From Vulcanimicrobium sp035943995 (GTDB taxonomy: Bacteria > Vulcanimicrobiota > Vulcanimicrobiia > Vulcanimicrobiales > Vulcanimicrobiaceae): a DNA stretch of 64,000 bases. The translations under genes and the position numbers were made by a program. This document shows, piece by piece, positions 55,338 to 63,878 of the stretch. Each line of letters starts with the position of its first letter. The first letter of the stretch is position 1. Location: positions 5,301-69,300 of the forward strand of contig DASZBS010000095.1 in assembly GCA_035943995.1 (NCBI GenBank). Direction: 5' to 3'. Under the pieces are notes generated by a model that was not told the DNA's origin, did not search any database, and saw only the letters and a list, made by a program, of their open reading frames with translations.

Positions 55338-56330
55338 CTAAGCGACTTTTTCTTCGACCTGTTCTTCCGCGTCCACGACGAGCACGATCTTGCCGAGCAC
55401 GTGACCGCGTTCGAGGCGGCGGTGCGCTTCGGCGGCGTCGTCGAGCGAGTACGTCGACACGATCGGCACGAGGATCGGCGCGGCTTCGATCGTCGCCGTG
55501 AGCCGGGCGAACGTTTGCGGCGTCGGCACGCCGTTGAACGCGCGCGCGACCGTGCCGTCGGGCACGACGACGCCGTTCGGATGTGCGACCGTGCCGCCCG
55601 CGCGCAGCGCAGCAATGCAGCGTTCGAGCGCCGCTCCGCCCGCTAGCGCGAGGATCGCATCGACGCCGCCGGGCGCGAAGCGGCGCGCGGCCGCGAGCAC
55701 GTCGTCGTGCTGCGTGTCGACGGCCTCGTCGACGCCGAGCCGGCGCAACAGCTCGCGCCCGTCGCCGCCGTTCGCCGTCGCGATCACGCGCGCGCCGCGG
55801 CGCTGTGCGAGCTGCACGGCGATCGTTCCGACCCCGCCCGCCGCGCCGTGCACCAGCAGCGTCTGTCCCGAGCGCAAACCGAGCACGTCGTCGATCCCGG
55901 CGAGCGCGGTCAGGCCCGTCACCGGGATCGCACCGGCCTCGCGAAAATCCAGCGACGTCGGCATCGGCGCGACGTGCTCGCCGCGGAGCACGACGTATTC
56001 CGCGTAGAAGCCGCCCTTCGCGCGTTCGTACGCATAGCCGTACACCGCGTCGCCAAGCCGCAGTTGGTGCACGTCGTCGCCGAGCGCCGCGATCGTCCCG
56101 GCGCCGTCGGCGCCCAGCACGATCGGAAAGCGTTCGCGCCCGCGGGCCCACTGGCCGCGGCGCGCCTTGGTATCCCAGATGCCGACGCCGGCGGTGTCGA
56201 CGCGCACGAGCACGTCGTTGCGGCCGACGGCGGGGACCGCGATCTCGTGGACGGTCAGCCGCTCGGGCCCGCCGAACGCGTCGATCGCGACCGCCCGCAT
56301 CATCGCGGGCACGGCCCCGTCCGTCCTCAT
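55338..56330 (-). CDS. MDR family quinone oxidoreductase-like protein
   Basis: About 320-330 residues. The GroES-like N-terminus has MRAVAIDAFGGPERL and ADGAGTIAALGDD. The cofactor domain has LLVHGAAGGVGTIAVQLAQRRGARVIATA, the typical A-A-x-G-G-V-G of NADPH:quinone reductases. It lacks an obvious zinc site. ATG 56330 has AGGA upstream. ATG 56303 or 56300 (MMRAVAID) would match the family start better. Substrate unknown. It is only distantly similar to the MDR gene at 1736. Confidence 0.8.
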   Translation of the reverse strand: MRTDGAVPAMMRAVAIDAFGGPERLTVHEIAVPAVGRNDVLVRVDTAGVGIWDTKARRGQWARGRERFPIVLGADGAGTIAALGDDVHQLRLGDAVYGYAYERAKGGFYAEYVVLRGEHVAPMPTSLDFREAGAIPVTGLTALAGIDDVLGLRSGQTLLVHGAAGGVGTIAVQLAQRRGARVIATANGGDGRELLRRLGVDEAVDTQHDDVLAAARRFAPGGVDAILALAGGAALERCIAALRAGGTVAHPNGVVVPDGTVARAFNGVPTPQTFARLTATIEAAPILVPIVSTYSLDDAAEAHRRLERGHVLGKIVLVVDAEEQVEEKVA

Positions 56331-56385
56331 GCGGGTCCTGACCGGCCGCGCGCCCGGCGCGGTTGCGTGGCCCGGTGGCGGAAGG

Positions 56386-57171
56386 CTACTTCGCGGGATC
56401 GACCGGTTGGGCGGCAGCGGTGCTCGGCGCGTCGGCGAGCCCGCCCGAGATCAGCACGGGATTCGGCACCGCCTCGATGGCGGCGGCTGTCGCGGGCAGC
56501 ACTTCGTTGACGTTGGTGAGCCACTGCTGCTCGTCCGGCAGCTGCCCCACGGCACCCCCGCCGACGGCGATCGTCGGCGGTGCCGTCGCGAACGCGCGCC
56601 CGACGCGGCCGTTCAGCGACTTCCACACGCGCAGCACCTTGACGACGTAGTTGCGCGTCTCGGCGTACGGCGGCACGCCGTTGAACCGCTCCACTGCGTT
56701 CGGCCCGGCGTTGTAGCCGGCGATCGCGAGCTTCATCGCGTTGGGTTTGCCGGCGAAGTGGTCCATCAGCGTCTTGAGATAGGCCGACGTTCCGCGCAAG
56801 TTGTCGGATGCGTTCCAGGCGTTGACGCCCAGCCGCGCGGCGGTCGCCGGCATGAGCTGACCGAGGCCGCGCGCGCCGGCGCGCGAGACGGCGTTGGCGC
56901 GCCAGCGCGACTCGACCGTCACGATCGACATGATGAAGCGCGCGTCGAGGTGCGTCCGCCAGGCGTCGGCCATCACCGAGCGCGCGTACGCCTGCGCCTT
57001 CGCGAGCGGCAGCTTCGGGTTGATCGTCTGCAGGACGGCGGCGTAGGTCGCCATCGTCGGGCCCGCCGGGGCGGCCGCGTCCTCCGCGGCATACGCGGGG
57101 GCTGCGACGAGGGTGGAGCCGCAAAAAGCGAACAGCGCTGCGACATAGCGCAGCGATAGGAGCCGAAACAT
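56386..57171 (-). CDS. Lytic transglycosylase (SLT domain)
   Basis: A 261-residue exported protein (signal peptide ending APAYA). The SLT active-site motif IVTVESRWRANAVSRAGARGLGQLMPAT has the catalytic Glu in V-E-S, and the later AIAGYNAGPNAVERF is the conserved A-G-Y-N-A-G loop. The C-terminal 60 residues are low complexity. It cleaves peptidoglycan glycan strands in the periplasm or cell wall. No partner gene is apparent nearby. Confidence 0.9.
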   Translation of the reverse strand: MFRLLSLRYVAALFAFCGSTLVAAPAYAAEDAAAPAGPTMATYAAVLQTINPKLPLAKAQAYARSVMADAWRTHLDARFIMSIVTVESRWRANAVSRAGARGLGQLMPATAARLGVNAWNASDNLRGTSAYLKTLMDHFAGKPNAMKLAIAGYNAGPNAVERFNGVPPYAETRNYVVKVLRVWKSLNGRVGRAFATAPPTIAVGGGAVGQLPDEQQWLTNVNEVLPATAAAIEAVPNPVLISGGLADAPSTAAAQPVDPAK

Positions 57172-57246
57172 CGACGGACCCGTTCGCAGCCGTGCCGGGG
57201 TGGCCTTCCGGCATTGTGCGGTCCCGGTCGAAATCTGACCGGGGGT

Positions 57247-57708
57247 TTACGTCCGATGGATGTCGTCGAGCCAGCGGACCGGCTCGGGGTCCTCGGCGAC
57301 GGGGATGTCGAGGTTCACCACGACCGGATCCTGGCCGCTGCGGACCAGCACGCAGTCGAGCGGCTGGTCGGGCGCGGCGTTGATCTCCTGGTGCGGCACG
57401 TACGGCGGCACGAAGATGAAGTCGCCCGGACCGGCTTCGGCGACGAACTCGAGCCGCTCGCCCCAGCGCATCCGCGCCCGGCCGCGCACGACGTAGATCA
57501 CGCTCTCGAGGTCGCCGTGGTGGTGCGCGCCGGTCTTGGCGTCGGGGTGGATGGTGACGGTCCCCGCCCAGAGCTTGCGCGCGCCGGCCGTCGCGGTGGT
57601 GATCGCCGCGGCGCGGTTCATGCCCGCGGTCTGCGGCGTGTTCGGGTCGAGGTCGCACCCGCTCACGACGCGGACTCCGTCGAATTTCCAGCGCTCGTCA
57701 TTCGCCAT
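57247..57708 (-). CDS. Cupin-domain protein
   Basis: A 153-residue single-cupin protein. The first cupin motif is HPDAKTGAHHHGDLESVIYVVRG (two His and Glu metal ligands) and the second is PGDFIFVPPYVPHQEIN. It is most likely a metal-binding dioxygenase- or isomerase-like small protein. The substrate is unknown. ATG 57708 is about 60 bases from the divergent DUF5069 gene. Confidence 0.82.
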   Translation of the reverse strand: MANDERWKFDGVRVVSGCDLDPNTPQTAGMNRAAAITTATAGARKLWAGTVTIHPDAKTGAHHHGDLESVIYVVRGRARMRWGERLEFVAEAGPGDFIFVPPYVPHQEINAAPDQPLDCVLVRSGQDPVVVNLDIPVAEDPEPVRWLDDIHRT

Positions 57709-57768
57709 GCCGGTACGTTTCGACGGCGGCGGGCGAAGCTTTTGTGCGACGAACGCGAAGAGGCGGTC

Positions 57769-58239
57769 ATGGGCTGGATGCCGTGTTCCGGGCGCGAATC
57801 GCTGGCGGGCTTGTCGTGGTTGCCGCGCATGCTGCAAAAAGCTCGCCGTTGCGAAACGTCGCCGAACGGACGCCTCGTCGACGGCTATCTGTACGGCGAC
57901 AACGACTTCATCGACAAGCAGCTCATCGCGTTCTTGCGCACCGACGACACCACGATCTCGCAACTCGTCAGAGAGCATCCGGCCGATGCGGACGTCGCGA
58001 ACATCCTCGTCGAGCGCAGCGGCCGCACCCCGGCGGAGTGCGCGGCGTTCGATCGCACGTTCCGCCGCAAGAACTTCGATTTCGTGTTCGTCGAGGCCGA
58101 CGAAGGCCGGCTCCCGCCCGGTTTCAAGACGGCGGCGGTGAGGTTTCTGTACAACAACGTCGTGATGCGGATCGTCTACCCGGTGTTCGAGCGCGACGAA
58201 CGAAAACGCAGCCACTCGGCCACCCGCCTGGCACGGTGA
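57769..58239 (+). CDS. DUF5069-family protein
   Basis: 156 residues. The N-terminal SLAGLSWLPRMLQKARR and GYLYGDNDFIDKQLIAFLRT match the family pattern (L-x-G-L-x-W-L-P-R-x-x-x-K-A-R). Function unknown. ATG 57769 with a GAGGCGG-like RBS. The gene is divergent from the cupin gene and precedes the large nuclease/helicase gene by about 70 bases. Confidence 0.72.
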   Translation: MGWMPCSGRESLAGLSWLPRMLQKARRCETSPNGRLVDGYLYGDNDFIDKQLIAFLRTDDTTISQLVREHPADADVANILVERSGRTPAECAAFDRTFRRKNFDFVFVEADEGRLPPGFKTAAVRFLYNNVVMRIVYPVFERDERKRSHSATRLAR

Positions 58240-58307
58240 ACGCGTATCGTCGTCGTATGAGAGGGCGATGGCCGGCAGTGGCGGCGGGCGGGTGAGGACG
58301 GCAGCGC

Positions 58308-61300
58308 ATGCGGCTCGTTGACGGACGGGTCGTTTTCTCCGCGTCCGATCTCAACGACTATCTCGCGTGCCCGCATCGCGTCGCGCTGAACCGCCGCGCG
58401 CTGTTGCGCGGAGACATGCCGCCCGACGACGACGCGACGCTGAAGATCATCGCGGAGAAGGGCCGGCAGCACGAAGTGCGCGTGCTCGAGCGCATGGAGA
58501 ACGAAGGCGTTGCGGTCGTGCGCGTCCCCGAGGGGGACGACACCGGGCACGACTTGCTGCAGGCCGTCGCGACGACGCGCCGCGCGATGGCCAGCGGCGC
58601 GGAGGCGATCTACCAGGCGTCGTTCCTGGACGGCGCGTGGACGGGCCGCGCCGACTTCCTCGTGCGCGTCGACGGCGCGCCGAGCGAGCTGGGCTCGTGG
58701 TCGTACGAGGTCGCGGACACGAAGCTTGCGATCCGCGAGAAGCCGCAGTTCCTCGTGCAGCTGTGCACGTACGCCGAGCTGGTCGCCGCGGTGCAAGGCG
58801 TGCTGCCGCGCAGCGTGCGCGCGCTGTTCGGCGACGGCACCGAGACGGCGTACGATCCGCGGCGCTACGTCGCGTACGTGCGCGCGGCGCAGCGCCGGTT
58901 CGCCGGCGCGGTCGGCGCGCTCGACCCCGAAGCCGTGCCCGAGCGCGTTACTGCGTGCGAGCAGTGCGTCTGGATCGCGCGCTGCGACGGCGTGCGGCGG
59001 GGCGTCGACCATCTTTCACTCGTCGCGGGGATGCGGCGCGACCAGACCAAACGGCTCGTCGCGGCGGGGATCGCGACGCTCGAACGGCTCGCGACGGCCG
59101 CGCAGGACGCGCACCCGCCGAAGATGGCCGCGCAGACGTTCGCGAACCTGCACCGCCAAGCCGCACTGCAACTGCACCAGCGCGCAACCGGCGCGCACAG
59201 CTACGAGCTGTTGTCGCCGCGCGATCTGCACGGCTTTGCGGCATTGCCCGCGCCGAGCCACGGCGACGTGTACTTCGACATGGAGGGCGACCCGCTGTAC
59301 GAGGCGGGGAAGGGTTTGGAGTACCTGTTCGGCGCGTTCGTTCCGGACGATGCGCGGCAACCGTACCGCGAGTTCTGGAGCGAGACGCGTGCCGGTGAGA
59401 AGCGCGCGTTCGAAGCGTTCGTCGACTGGCTCATGGCGCACCGCGCGGGGCATCCGCACGCGCACGTCTACCACTACGCATCGTACGAGAAGACGGCGCT
59501 GCGAACGCTGGCAATGCGCCACGGCACGCGCGAGGACGAGGTCGACGACCTGCTGCGCGGTGAGGTGCTCGTCGACCTGTACGCGGTCGTGAAGGGCGCG
59601 CTGGCCCAGTCGCAGGACGGCTACTCGATCAAGAAGCTCGAAGTGTTCTACGACTTCGCGCGCCACACCGACGTGCGCCGCGGCGACCAGTCGATCGTCG
59701 CGTTCGAAGAGTATCTGCAGGACCGCGACGCGGCCAAGCGCGCCGACATCGTGCGCTATAACGAGGAGGACTGCGTCTCGACGCACCGCCTCCACGCGTG
59801 GCTGCTGTCGCTGCGCGACGAGGCGCGCGCGCAGTACGCGAGCGAGATCCCGTTCCGCCCGCGGCGCGATCCGCGCGAGCAAACCGAAGCGGAGCGCAAG
59901 CTGGACGAAGAGCGCGACGCGCTGCAGCGAGCGCTCCTGGAGGGTGCGGCGCCGGAATCGGCACGCGCGCTGCTCGCGCACCTGCTCGCGTATCACCGGC
60001 GCGAGGACAAGCCCGTGTGGTGGGCGTTGTTCGACCGCTTCGAGCGTGCGGCCGACGCGACGTTCGTCGACGACGACGCCGAAGCGCTCGGCGGCCTCAC
60101 GCCGGCCGCGGAGTTCGCGCCCGAAGAACCCAAGCGCCGCAACGCGCGCCCAATCTACACGTACCGCTTTCCGGCGCAGCAGCACAAAGTCGGGGCCGGC
60201 GGGTTTCTCGATCCGCACCGGCGCGACGCGCCTGCGCTGGAGGTGGTGTCGGTCGACGACGACGCGCAGCTCGTGCGGCTCAAGAAGTGGCCCGACACGC
60301 CGCACCCGCGCGCGCTGGTCCCTGGCGGACCGATTCAGACCGGCGCGCAGCGCGCGGCGCTGCGCCGGCTTGCCGAAGCGGAGCTCGGCGGCACGATCCG
60401 GACGCGCTACTCCGCCGCGTGGGACGTCCTGCACCGCGCGCTCCCGCGCATCACCGGATTACACGAAGGCGGGCGGGTGCAGCCGGAGATTCGGCCGGGC
60501 GCGGAAGCGATCGATCCGGCCGACGTCGCGGACCTCGCGCGCCGGCTCGACCGCAGCGCGCTGATGGTGCAAGGCCCGCCCGGCACCGGCAAGACGTACT
60601 CCGGCGCGCACGTGATCGCGGCGCTGCTCGCGGACGGCAAGCGCATCGGCGTGACGTCGACCAGCCACAAAGCGATCAACAACCTGCTGCACGAGGTCGA
60701 GGCCGCGGTCGCGCGGCGCGGCGAGTCGTTTCGCGGCGTCAAGCGCTGCGACGGCAGCAATGATGAGACGCGCTTCGTCTCGGCGCAGCCGAGCGCGTTC
60801 GTGGAGTGCGCCACCGAGAACGCGTCCTTCGCGGAGTTCGATCTCGTCGCGGGCACGTCGTGGCTGCTCGCGCGCGACGACCTCGCGCGCGTCGACTACC
60901 TCGTCATCGACGAAGCCGGCCAAGTCGCGCTCGCCGACGCGCTGGCGATGGCGACCAACGCCGACAACGTGATCCTGCTCGGCGATCCGCTGCAGCTCGC
61001 GCACGTGTCGCTGGGCGTCCACCCGGAAAGCGCAGGCGCGTCGGTGCTCGAGCACCTGCTCGGCGAGCACGGCACCGTGCCCGAAGAGCGCGGCGTGTTT
61101 CTCGACCGCACGTTTCGCATGCACCCGGCGCTGTGTGACTTCGTATCGACGATGGTGTACGAAGGCCGGCTGTGCTCGGCGGCGTCGTGCGCGGCGCAGC
61201 GCATCGACGCGCCGTGGTTCGCGGGCGCGGGTATGCGCTACGTGCCGGTCGATCACGACGCGAACGCGCAGTCGTCGGAGGAAGAAGCCGCCGCGGTCGA

Positions 61301-61715
61301 AGCGATCGTCGCCGGGCTCGCCGGCGGCACGTTCACCGACCGGCACGGCGCGACGCGCGCGCTCGGCGTGGCCGACGTGCTCGTGGTATCGCCGTACAAC
61401 GCTCAAGTGCGGCTTCTCAAAACACGCCTGCGCAAGCGGTTCGGCGACGGGATCCGCGTCGGCACGGTCGACAAGTTCCAGGGTCAGGAGGCGCCGGCGG
61501 TGATCTACTCGCTGGCGACCTCGACCTCCGACGACGCGCCGCGCGGCGCGGACTTCCTGTTCGAGGAGAACCGCTTCAACGTCGCGATCTCCCGGGGCCG
61601 CGCGCTCGCGGTGCTGGTCTGCTCGCCGCGTCTGCTCGAGACGCGCTGCTCGACCGTCGAGCAGCTCCGCGCGGTCGCCGCATTCTGCGCCTTCGCCGAG
61701 GCGGCGATTCTCTAA
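58308..61715 (+). CDS. TM0106-type RecB-like nuclease fused to a DNA2/UPF1-like helicase
   Basis: 1135 residues. The N-terminal RecB-like nuclease region has SASDLNDYLACPHR and YEVADTKLAIREKPQFLVQL (D-x-K core) and a Cys pair ACEQCVWIARC. A middle RNase H-like domain follows (GDVYFDMEGDPL ... HYASYEKTALR ... NEEDCVSTHRL). The C-terminal superfamily 1B helicase has Walker A GPPGTGKTYSG, VIDEAGQ, LGDPLQLAHVSLG, and motifs DKFQGQEAPAVIYS and NVAISRGRALAVL. The role is presumably in DNA repair or defence. Its last 70 bases plus its stop are repeated at 63040-63118. Confidence 0.88.
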   Translation: MRLVDGRVVFSASDLNDYLACPHRVALNRRALLRGDMPPDDDATLKIIAEKGRQHEVRVLERMENEGVAVVRVPEGDDTGHDLLQAVATTRRAMASGAEAIYQASFLDGAWTGRADFLVRVDGAPSELGSWSYEVADTKLAIREKPQFLVQLCTYAELVAAVQGVLPRSVRALFGDGTETAYDPRRYVAYVRAAQRRFAGAVGALDPEAVPERVTACEQCVWIARCDGVRRGVDHLSLVAGMRRDQTKRLVAAGIATLERLATAAQDAHPPKMAAQTFANLHRQAALQLHQRATGAHSYELLSPRDLHGFAALPAPSHGDVYFDMEGDPLYEAGKGLEYLFGAFVPDDARQPYREFWSETRAGEKRAFEAFVDWLMAHRAGHPHAHVYHYASYEKTALRTLAMRHGTREDEVDDLLRGEVLVDLYAVVKGALAQSQDGYSIKKLEVFYDFARHTDVRRGDQSIVAFEEYLQDRDAAKRADIVRYNEEDCVSTHRLHAWLLSLRDEARAQYASEIPFRPRRDPREQTEAERKLDEERDALQRALLEGAAPESARALLAHLLAYHRREDKPVWWALFDRFERAADATFVDDDAEALGGLTPAAEFAPEEPKRRNARPIYTYRFPAQQHKVGAGGFLDPHRRDAPALEVVSVDDDAQLVRLKKWPDTPHPRALVPGGPIQTGAQRAALRRLAEAELGGTIRTRYSAAWDVLHRALPRITGLHEGGRVQPEIRPGAEAIDPADVADLARRLDRSALMVQGPPGTGKTYSGAHVIAALLADGKRIGVTSTSHKAINNLLHEVEAAVARRGESFRGVKRCDGSNDETRFVSAQPSAFVECATENASFAEFDLVAGTSWLLARDDLARVDYLVIDEAGQVALADALAMATNADNVILLGDPLQLAHVSLGVHPESAGASVLEHLLGEHGTVPEERGVFLDRTFRMHPALCDFVSTMVYEGRLCSAASCAAQRIDAPWFAGAGMRYVPVDHDANAQSSEEEAAAVEAIVAGLAGGTFTDRHGATRALGVADVLVVSPYNAQVRLLKTRLRKRFGDGIRVGTVDKFQGQEAPAVIYSLATSTSDDAPRGADFLFEENRFNVAISRGRALAVLVCSPRLLETRCSTVEQLRAVAAFCAFAEAAIL

Positions 61716-61724
61716 CTAATTCCT
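61646..61724. repeat. Left copy of 79-bp repeat bounding island 2
   Basis: The 3' end of the nuclease/helicase gene including its TAA and the following ATTCCT-like bases. It matches 63040-63118 at 75 of 79 positions. Confidence 0.9.
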
Positions 61725-63039
61725 CTCGGGCGTGAAGAAAGCTATAGCACCACTTTTACTGCTGTGGAAGATCGAGAAGAAGTTCAGGTTGCACTGGACG
61801 GTCGAATGCGATTCCTCTGCGGCGGTCTTCCCTGATTGCCTCTTTCATCTCATCAACCAGACCAATCAGGTCGGGAAATAGTGAGATTCGTGAAATACCA
61901 GCGACCTTCATCCAGCCCTTCAGGGAGCCCTTAGCCGCGGCCGGCACTAGGAATTTATACAACATTGGCATGCGCGCGGCCGAATCTCCGAGTGGCGAAT
62001 TGTCAGCGAGGTTCTCAGCGTTACTATGAATTGTAAAGGCGGCTTGCTGCACTAACATGCGCAGATCAGTTTCTGCCGCCATAATCGCGGCGACGCTAAC
62101 GTCAGGTGTAGGAGCTTCGTTATCGAATGCAGCGTTGATTAGAGGCTCGATCCGATGACTAGTGGCCGAGACGATGGCGTCGATTCCCTGGTGTTGGAAA
62201 TTGAGCGCATATGGATGAAGCGCCCAGATGCAACCATCCCTGTCGTGGCCTGTCTCATCGTAAACGGCAAAGTATAGTGCGACCAACGGGCTCATCGACC
62301 AATCAAGTAGCCTCGTTGGTAGACCGTAGTGTTGAGCAAGATGAATCCAGGCAACTCGGTCTCGGATTGGTGGCGGGTTCGCCATGCGTACAAATCCGCG
62401 CATGGCTAAATTTACTAACATAGAGCCTTCCTCGCCCTCCGCATAGCCTGGCTCGCGAAAGATTTCAGGCCTTAGCCCCCAAGACTCGTCGCCGTGCCCT
62501 CTCCAAAACGGCGGGTTTCTCCAGCCTTTCGTACTGTTCACTTCGGCCAGGGCGGCTTGGAAGAACCCAAGCGTGGTGATCGGAATAAGAGATTGCTTCC
62601 ACATAGCCATGGCGCTGACTTCGGTCTCCGATAATGCATCACCGGTATGCGCGAAATCGTCCGGGGTTTACGACGGCGTTCGGCTTCCGCAAGCCGTGCT
62701 CGGCCATCAACATTTTCGCGCCCTTGATGCAGCGACGGGAAATTAGACGCAGGTTCGCCCACGATTGCCAGCTACTGCCGGGACTGATCGCGCTTCGGTG
62801 AGTCGGGTCGGCGTGGGCTATGTTCCCGGTCAATCACGATGCACTTGTGCCGTCGTCGGAGCAATGAATCGATCAGGAACGACGCGATCGTCGCGGGCTG
62901 TCGGCGGTATTTGCTGGCGGACTGCGTGCCGCGCCAACTGGGCGTTGCCGATTCCCGTTCGAGATGGCTTCACTTTGCGATCTCGCGTGGTCGGGCGCTG
63001 GCGGTGCTGGGTCTGCTCGCCGCGCTCGCTCGAGACACA
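61725..63039. mobile_element. Genomic island 2: FRG-gene cargo plus displaced gene tail
   Basis: DNA between the two 79-bp repeats. The section 61725-62800 is visibly poorer in GC than the flanks and carries one minus-strand FRG-domain gene. From about 62810 to 63039 it is a decayed copy of the helicase 3' region. The stretch 62611-62807 holds no gene I can support. No recombinase gene is present. Confidence 0.72.
61756..62610 (-). CDS. FRG-domain protein
   Basis: A 284-residue protein with the FRG signature near the N-terminus: NPPFWRGHGDESWGLRPEIFR, then HLAQHYGLPTRLLDWSMSPLVALYFAV. The FRG (F-R/W-G) domain is a probable ADP-ribosyltransferase-like or NAD-related fold of unknown biochemistry, and it recurs in accessory and anti-phage loci. 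ATG 62610 is preferred. It is convergent with the helicase gene, and codon use is less GC-biased than its neighbours. Recently acquired cargo. Confidence 0.82.
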   Translation of the reverse strand: MAMWKQSLIPITTLGFFQAALAEVNSTKGWRNPPFWRGHGDESWGLRPEIFREPGYAEGEEGSMLVNLAMRGFVRMANPPPIRDRVAWIHLAQHYGLPTRLLDWSMSPLVALYFAVYDETGHDRDGCIWALHPYALNFQHQGIDAIVSATSHRIEPLINAAFDNEAPTPDVSVAAIMAAETDLRMLVQQAAFTIHSNAENLADNSPLGDSAARMPMLYKFLVPAAAKGSLKGWMKVAGISRISLFPDLIGLVDEMKEAIREDRRRGIAFDRPVQPELLLDLPQQ

Positions 63040-63109
63040 CTGCTCGACCGTCGAGCAGCTCCGCGCGGTCGCCGCGTTCTGCGCCTTCGCCGAAGCCGCG
63101 ATTCTCTAA
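62808..63109 (+). pseudogene. Decayed 3' fragment of the nuclease/helicase gene
   Basis: Fragments readable in shifting frames match the helicase C-terminus: YVPVNHDALVPSSEQ (intact: YVPVDHDANAQSSEE), AIVAG...LGVAD, FAISRGRALAVL, then CSPRSLETHCSTVEQLRAVA to the identical final FAEAAIL-stop. It contains frameshifts, a TGA and an internal deletion of roughly 180 bases. It begins abruptly near 62810, equivalent to about 61230 in the intact gene. Confidence 0.82.
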
Positions 63110-63118
63110 CTACTTCCT
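63040..63118. repeat. Right copy of 79-bp repeat bounding island 2
   Basis: Matches 61646-61724 at 75 of 79 positions. It contains the terminal codons and stop of the displaced helicase tail. Confidence 0.9.
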
Positions 63119-63193
63119 TAGTGACTGGCGTCTGTCGCGGTGCTACGCTGCGGTGCATCGGTCACTTATAGATTTAGTTCAAAGGAGCGCCTT

Positions 63194-63328
63194 ATGATCC
63201 GCACGCTGCTCGCCTCCGCCGTCTTGGCGGCCGCCATCGCCGGCCTCGGCATCGACCTGGCCCGGACCGCATACTCGGCGACGCAGACGGCCGAGACCGT
63301 CACGCTCGCCTCACTCGACCGGGCCTGA
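63194..63328 (+). CDS. Small exported or membrane peptide (44 aa)
   Basis: ATG 63194 is preceded by AAAGGAG at good spacing. A basic start (MIRTLLASAVLAAAIAGLG) forms one hydrophobic helix or signal peptide. The rest (YSATQTAETVTLASLDRA) is short and polar. It recalls the 33-residue peptide at 49932. Function unknown. Confidence 0.5.
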   Translation: MIRTLLASAVLAAAIAGLGIDLARTAYSATQTAETVTLASLDRA

Positions 63329-63345
63329 CCGGCGCGCTGCCGCGG

Positions 63346-63786
63346 CTAGGGCACGCGGGTTTCGTTGCGCTCGACGGGAGCCTCGTAGGAACGAGGGCTG
63401 TCTCCGCTCGTGGGCCCCGGCGCGAACGCAGAAGTGTTGGGGCCGTCGAGCGCGTTCAGACCTCTCGCAACGCGCGCGGGCGGCAACTTGTACGAGGTGT
63501 CGATCTCGGCGGCCGAAAACGCGCGTTCCGCGGCCTGGCCGAAGATCGTCACCTGCATTCCGCGCTCGAGCCGGAGCCCTGCGGGCTTGATGATGGTCCC
63601 CTGGTGAAGCGCGACGTCCACGACGCGCCCGCTCGCGTCGCGCACGACCAGCCCGTACTTGCCGTGGAAATCGGCGATCGTGCCGACCAGACGGCTCGGC
63701 GCGTCGGCGCTCGCCAGAACCGGAACGAGGACCGACAGCGCCATCGCGAGAGCGGCGAACATCGAAGTCTGACGTCGGGAAGTCAT
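63346..63786 (-). CDS. Secreted small protein with LHQGT motif
   Basis: 146 residues. A signal peptide (FAALAMALSVLVPVLASA) is followed by VGTIADFHGKYGLVVRD, VDVALHQGTIIKPAG and GMQVTIFGQA. The LHQGT-I-x-P-x-G core and the preceding GT-strand match the protein at 6479-6892. ATG 63786 has AGGAGGG seven bases upstream. Probably a periplasmic OB-like domain. No named family. Confidence 0.7.
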   Translation of the reverse strand: MTSRRQTSMFAALAMALSVLVPVLASADAPSRLVGTIADFHGKYGLVVRDASGRVVDVALHQGTIIKPAGLRLERGMQVTIFGQAAERAFSAAEIDTSYKLPPARVARGLNALDGPNTSAFAPGPTSGDSPRSYEAPVERNETRVP

Positions 63787-63839
63787 CCGGTCACCCTCCT
63801 GTTCGCCTATGGTCCGCGCGCCGGCTCGTAACGCCCTGA

Positions 63840-63869
63840 GAGAGTGCACCGGGGTAGCCGGGCACTCTC
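63840..63869. terminator. GC hairpin between two minus-strand genes
   Basis: Arms GAGAGTGC (63840-63847) and GCACTCTC (63862-63869) are perfect, with a further inner CCGG pairing. It lies just after the stop of the partial gene ending at 63879. There is no T-run, so termination is uncertain. Confidence 0.45.
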
Positions 63870-63878
63870 AGGATGCTG

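Noticed and set aside
62538..62833. Short minus-strand frames upstream of the FRG gene
   Set aside because: No RBS, no family features, and they overlap the decayed helicase tail. Possibly remnants, but not supportable as genes.
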